Under the pieces are notes generated by a model. It saw only the letters and a list, made by a program, of their open reading frames with translations, was not told the DNA's origin and made no database searches. The translations under genes and the position numbers were made by a program. From positions 124,001 to 188,000 of the forward strand of contig JAGTJL010000019.1 in NCBI GenBank assembly GCA_020746875.1: a DNA stretch of 64,000 nt, read 5' to 3'. Within the stretch, counting starts at the first letter, position 1. The number at the start of each line of letters is the position of its first letter. Source of the DNA: Rhexocercosporidium sp. MPI-PUGE-AT-0058. Lineage: Eukaryota; Ascomycota; Leotiomycetes; Helotiales. Positions 59,102-64,000 of this stretch are shown here, piece by piece.

Positions 59102-60361
59102 ATTAATAGGCGTAATGAGAAAGCGATAAGGCGCATCCTTAAGAAGCTAACCCTTTCGTGGTTTAAGTTAATAAATAAAATTAAAATTATAAGTAAATAT
59201 AACGAATAAATTAACTGGACTTAATAATAATAATAATTAAGTTAAAGTAAAGGAAAGAAAAGGAAAGAAAATAAAAAATTAAAGATTTATAAATAAAATA
59301 AAAGCTTATATACATATACCTAGCTCTAACGTATATTTTAAAGGTTACGCTAATAACATTTTGCCATTTTATGTACGTGTTTTATTAAAGAAAATATTAA
59401 TAAAGTAAATCTATTAAGTGCATTATGCCTCCGCCTCCTGCTTTTATATTATATATATAAAAGGCCAATTTAATTATAATAAGGGTAAAGTAGCGCTACG
59501 CTACGATTCCTTCGGTAGCTTCGACTTGAACTTAATTAGTTATATATGCGCAAGAGAAGGAGAAAGAACATATACTTATCTTAAAGCTCTCCGACATATT
59601 CGAATGTCCTAATACCTTATACGTTCTCTTTTACGTATGAAATGCGTGCTTATAATAGTCGGTCACAATAGGAGCCTATTCCTAACGGGGACCTGAATAT
59701 CGATAATATTATTAACGCTAATATCGGGGGATCTAGAGTACGTCATAATAATGACTTCTCACGTCGTAGCCGGCTTAGAGGCGAAGATTAAGCATTCCCA
59801 CACTTATTCTTATTCCGGCTCGATTTCGGTTTCTGGGAACTTATATAATATCTTAGTATAACCAAGCAGCTTTTACGTGTTTTTGTAATACACGTGGCTC
59901 TTATAAAGATAAGCTATGCCGGTCTTTATTATTCCTGCAAATATATAATAAATAGATTCTTATAAACGGAAAGGGTAAAAAAGGTAGACTTCTGGATATT
60001 GTCGTTCGGCTGTTTAAGCGAAGCCCCTAATCGCTAAGCGAGAAAGATGCAGTTTGGCTTTAACTTGCCCCGGATTTAGACTAATCACTTAATAAAGTTC
60101 GTTGCCTCTCGGATAATTAGAAACATCCAAGCTCCAGGGTCCGACTAACTGAACCTCTTCAGGAAACAAGGGATCAGTCGCGGAATTTCTCCTGGAGAAA
60201 TGCGGTTAAACGGCGTAGGAGTTTGATATAAATAATAAATAAATGATTAAAGTATAATGTAAATAAATATTATTAAAGATAACAAGCTTGCTAAACGCTC
60301 CTTCCTATACAAGCTGTTCAGGAATAATGCCACTGAAAGCGGCTGCGACGGATCCCCTATC
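59102..60361. other. partly RIPed sequence, no gene resolved
   Basis: Contains an open 64-codon plus frame at 59418-59612 without motif, and patches of near-normal composition at 59640-59960 and 60000-60220. Nothing assignable. Confidence 0.4.
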
Positions 60362-61146
60362 TCACCCTTGACGGCGTCGCTTCTTGCTTGAGCTCTTTAT
60401 ATTAAAGTCTAAAACAGCTCTAACTCCTAGCCGCTCGAGGTCTGCCTTTAGATTGTCCTTTTGCGCCTCGACTTCGCGTATATCCCGTCTTAACTCATTA
60501 ATTTTAACTAAATTATATATTAGTCAACCTTATTGAATTCGCTTATTATTTATACCTTTAATTGATTCAATCTCTTCTTAGAGAACGTCTATATAAGCTT
60601 TAGATCTTGTTAGTCCGGGGACGCAAGGGCAGTAAATAGTTATTTTGCGTTTCATTTGCTATTCTTTAGCTTGCCCGCTTCCCTACGTAGCTTAGAGCCG
60701 TGCTTTACTTATATGGAGTTGGCTATTATTAGCTTGGAGCTCACTAATATATTCTAATATAAGGGTGAGCAAAGGAATAGCTATTACAAGGATAATACTG
60801 ACGAATCACAGCTTATAATATAATAGGTAAAAGTATAAGAGTTGCTTGTGAAATGATTGTATTAGCGCCAAAAGAATTAGCGGCCATATCTCGGAAAATA
60901 ATATAGATTTCTTTTGGATCAGCTAATTTAATATACCAGATTCACAGATCTTACTACGAAGTAGAATAACCCGACTATCTTCACCGATATACGAGGGCTC
61001 CAGGGGGTCCTAAGCGATTATTAGGCATATAATCAAGAGTAGAGAGTCGGATGCATCACTCACCGAGTCACCAAGTCTGCAGCTATTTGGAAATTGCTAT
61101 CTCGTAGAGCAGACCCCCCAGGACCTGGTGTGGAATCACTGGACAT
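60362..61146 (-). pseudogene. spliced coiled-coil gene with basic tail, partly RIPed
   Basis: ATG at 61146 (MSSDSTPGPGGSALRDSN), first intron 61063-61010 (GTGAGT...CTTAG), and a probable second intron starting GTATAT and ending CCGAG near 60900. The 3' part reads ELQANNSQLHISKARL, YIDVL-stop-EEIESIKG, INELRRDIREVEAQKDNLKA and ends in a KKRRRQG tail, stop at 60362-60364. The 5' exons are intact while the 3' exon has several RIP-type stops. I could not make all exon phases agree, so either splice sites differ or the gene is frameshifted. Predicted coiled coil with a possible nuclear-localisation tail; the layout resembles the gene at 19033-19421 without clear sequence identity. Confidence 0.5.
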
Positions 61147-62920
61147 GATTATTACCCTCTTACCGTCTTTAATACTATGAACTTGTTTAGAGGCAGCGCC
61201 ATGTCTTCCGCTGTTTCGGGCGCAGTCTTATATACTAAGCATGTCGTATCAGTGGGATTCTTCTCTGTTAGCAGATGTGTTTTTAGCTTTAGCTTCTGAC
61301 TTATATAAAAAGAGGCTCTCACCGAAGTAAGTCCTGTCTCGCTAAGGGGAGGTGCGCTTATATTATTTATATAAATGAGTGGTGGTGAGCGTAGGAGCTG
61401 TAGTAATTATATCGGAGTAAACGCCGGGTTAGGCGCAGCGAGGAAAGTATAGATCGTGCTGGTAGGCACTCTTTATAATCTTTAAGTGCTTGCATCGCCG
61501 ATGCGGAAGCTGCGTTATTATTCAAGGAATAGCCGTCTGTTCCGCACCTCCTTACAGCACCCCTCAGGGATTTCCAGTCGCCTCAGCCTTGATTGTTATA
61601 GATAATGACTAGCAAACTGCCGAATTTGGCTTCCCCCGCTACCGAATCTGCCTCGCTCACGCCGTTTGATTAGACTAAAGGGCGAGGAGTAGCTGCATAT
61701 CTCTATTCTCGGGCCATCGTACTCCTTAATCCATAGTATTATATGCCACGGGATAGAGACTAACATACGTCTCTGCCTTTAGCTTATCCCCCATAGAGCG
61801 CCGACGACTTCTGCAGCCACGCCCGGGTACCTCTTCCGTGACGTAAATGTAAAGATGTAAGTCTAAGAATACTTGTTGCGCAAATCATGTTAAGGACTAG
61901 GTGCGAGATCAGCTTGAGCCGGTAAGGTCTACGGTAGTTAAATAATCTCTGCTTCTCCACCTATCTGCGTCGGCTGATCCGTCTTAAGCCCCCCTTAATG
62001 GCCAAACCGGAGTAATGTCGCAACTATAGCTTACTTATATACTTAAAATATCTTAAAATAAGTAAGGTAGCCATTAAAGCTAGCAGAGGAGCCCTCTTCG
62101 TGAATATCCAGACCCTTAAACCCCTAACCTCTTCTTAAAGCGCATCGTGAAAGTAATAATATATAATAATTTGTCTTAATTCATGTAATAAGCTCGCTAT
62201 TAGCTCTAAGTGCTCCATAAGGCAAATATCGACTTATCTTATATTTTATAAAGAACTTCGGCCACGTAAGGGGTTTAAAATAAACGCTTATAGGCTTCTG
62301 TACTTAAACGGCTTCGAGAGGTGGCATTAAATACAATAGGTGTCGTATCACGACTAATGCTTATTAGCTACCTTTATTTAAATATTAATTAAGAAAGACA
62401 TGACTTATATAAACACAGAGAATTCTAATAAGACACTCTTAATCGAGAGACAAAGTAAGTATAGTAGCTAAGCAAAGAGGGCTTCTTAAGTACTTACTTG
62501 CGAAGGCATTACTTAGGACGCATAACTGCACCGCATGACTTCTATCCCTCGGGATTATATTCAAAAACAAACTAAATAGTACTTGTTCGGAGGAAAATGA
62601 CACGATCGAGAATAAATAAATACTCCTTCTTTTTTTCTTATTCCTCTTCTTTCTTTCCTCAACTTCTTTACCTTTCTTTCTTACTCTTAAGTCTCCGCCT
62701 TACTCTTTTACATATACTTACCGTACGAAGACTCTTTCCTAAACCTCCTCTTTATTATTGCATATATATTATTATGACGAAAACGCGACTTAGATTTCAA
62801 ATAAAAAGGGTATAATAAAGTGGCTTATATTATGTATTTTCTCGGGATTTATTAGCTTCTTTACTTTTTCCTCTTTAATTATTTTCTGCCTCTCCGCCTT
62901 TTATATTTAACGGCTTAAGA
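61147..62920. other. un-RIPed island grading into RIP tract
   Basis: 61150-62000 has near-normal composition with no legible gene. A GGCTTCCCCC-containing stretch at 61608-61640 loosely resembles the E1-E3 TIR but has no partner. 62000-62920 is increasingly AT-rich; the open frame at 62597-62815 is Leu/Ser/Phe low complexity without motif. Confidence 0.4.
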
Positions 62921-63499
62921 ATGCCTCGCTCCTAGGATACTCCTCTTAGCCTAATTAAACAAGACGATTATATTGACATTATTTTATTTAAAGAATTCGA
63001 AGATATTAAAAAAGAGGTAGCTTATCTTAACTTCTTTAATTATATTCTTAATAACGATATTAATAAATTATTTATATAAAATACGCTTTTAGCAGCGGCA
63101 CCGCTATTAAAAAGCGTTAAAGTTACTCAGACTTTTAATAAAAAGAACTTATTTAACCTTTTTCTATTAAATTCTAATTCTTAAGGTTTTTATTAAATTC
63201 TGACTTCTAAGGCGGTATCTATCCCGATCGCTGCTAATAATAATAATAGTAATAGCGGTATTGAAGTCCTTACTATTCTGGGTCTTATGCGGGCTAGTAT
63301 TCTTATAGCTCGCGAGAAAATAGCAGCCGTCCTTAAAGTTCTCGTCGCCGAGCTAAAAGAGAAAAAGGAAACTAAGGCAGACGTGAAGCGATTATATATA
63401 GAGTTCTATTGCGACTTAACTAACTATATAAGTAATTTTATTAATATAACTCAGTATGAGTATTGGATATATAAGGGACCGGCACGTGGTTTTAAGTAG
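62921..63499 (+). pseudogene. relic reading frame, possibly gag-like
   Basis: ATG at 62921, about 192 codons in one frame with four RIP-type stops, the last 70 codons uninterrupted (from 63287). It contains an Asn/Ser tract (NNNNSNSG), then IAREKIAAVLKVLVAELKEK, Lys/Glu-rich helix, YEYWIYKGPARGFK at the end. Size and helix content could fit a retroelement gag-type protein, but I cannot name it. Confidence 0.4.
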
Positions 63500-64000
63500 G
63501 CGGGAAACTAATGGCTTTAGTTATATGTTTCTAGTCTTCCTTACGTAGCTATGTCGTATATAAATTCCGCGATCCCTTTTTAAATAACTTTATTATAAGT
63601 TATTAACGTGACTTATCTCCTGCCGCATTTTACTCTTTTATTTAAGAGCCTTATAATAGCTTCCGGTCGCCGTGACTTCAAGCCCTTTCTTAAGAGTCAG
63701 ATTTAAAGCGCCGTTTTAATAAACTTAAATAATTAATAAAAGTTTTTAATATTATAACGTATTTATAAGCTTTATTATTTATAATTAAACCCTTTTCTTA
63801 AGAAAACTAATACCTCGGGGTTCGACTCCCTTAAATATATCTTCTATGCCGCGCCGCCTGCTTAATTAGCTGCTAGTTATAAAAGTAAGTAATAACTTAA
63901 TAAAGTCCGACAACTGTAGCTAATTAAAAGATAAAAATAAATAACGGAAACCCGTATAATTATAAACACACGCTGGCATCAATCTCCATTCGACGATATA
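63500..64000. other. RIP tract to the window end
   Basis: Nothing recognised. The GGGTTCGACTCCC at about 63818 resembles a tRNA T-arm but no tRNA fold surrounds it. Confidence 0.5.

Noticed and set aside
61608..61640. CAAACTGCCGAATTTGGCTT... as a fourth E-type TIR
   Set aside because: Only the GGCTTCCCC part agrees; the CAGTCGCTT tip is missing and there is no inward-facing partner nearby.
63800..63840. GGGTTCGACTCCC resembling a tRNA T-arm / B box
   Set aside because: No acceptor stem, D-arm or A box can be paired around it.
1..64000. Starship-type element with a DUF3435 tyrosine-recombinase captain
   Set aside because: No frame showing the recombinase motifs was legible, and the visible cargo units have short TIRs with TA borders, which does not fit that class.
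1..64000. CRISPR array or telomere repeats
   Set aside because: The repeats are satellites, minisatellites and TPR-coding units without uniform spacers; no run of TTAGGG-type repeats occurs.

Overview
The window looks like an AT-rich, gene-poor compartment of a filamentous ascomycete (Pezizomycotina). Most of it carries the signature of repeat-induced point mutation (RIP): TpA-rich sequence, and relic reading frames whose stops come almost only from CAA/CAG or TGG codons. Fungal families (HET, NACHT, NB-ARC, 2EXR, patatin-RING, Ty3/gypsy) and short introns support this. No intact large gene is visible. The only clearly open gene of some size is an alanine-rich 189-codon frame at 17.9-18.5 kb, in one of a few islands that escaped RIP.

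Layout. 0.24-2.1 kb: a satellite of ~200-250 bp units with two families of TA-flanked MITEs. 2.1-7.0 kb: a block inserted in that satellite, holding a minus-strand HET-NACHT-ankyrin (NLR-type) pseudogene; the satellite resumes at 7004. 7.5-16.1 kb: RIP wreckage with unidentified relic frames. 16.16-16.87 kb: 2EXR-domain pseudogene. 17.17-18.92 kb: an un-RIPed TIR-bounded segment with the alanine-rich gene and a complete solo LTR. 19.0-20.9 kb: un-RIPed island with a spliced coiled-coil gene. 21-33 kb: RIP desert with a head-to-head minisatellite (24.4-25.6 kb), an F-box/LRR-like relic (26-27.3 kb), ankyrin fragments (28.4-28.8 kb) and a partial LTR (31.8-32.0 kb). 33.11-38.05 kb: a second TIR-bounded element carrying one complete HET-NB-ARC-TPR pseudogene. 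39.1-55.1 kb: a patatin-RING pseudogene split by a 12.6-kb Ty3/gypsy element (39357-51932) with 280-bp LTRs and TSD ATAC. 57.1-59.1 kb: minus-strand relic with acidic repeats. 60.36-61.15 kb: another coiled-coil gene. 62.9-63.5 kb: unidentified relic frame.

The central observation is that three segments (2381-7005, 17166-18918, 33111-38048) end in the same inward-facing terminal repeat, TA + CAGTCGCTTRCAAAAYCGGC, yet contain no transposase and carry unrelated cargo: two NLR-type programmed-cell-death/allorecognition genes and one small alanine-rich gene. I infer a non-autonomous, TA-targeting (Tc1/mariner-pogo-like) gene-carrying element family that moved NLR genes, later silenced by RIP. All assignments come from reading by eye; no database search was done.
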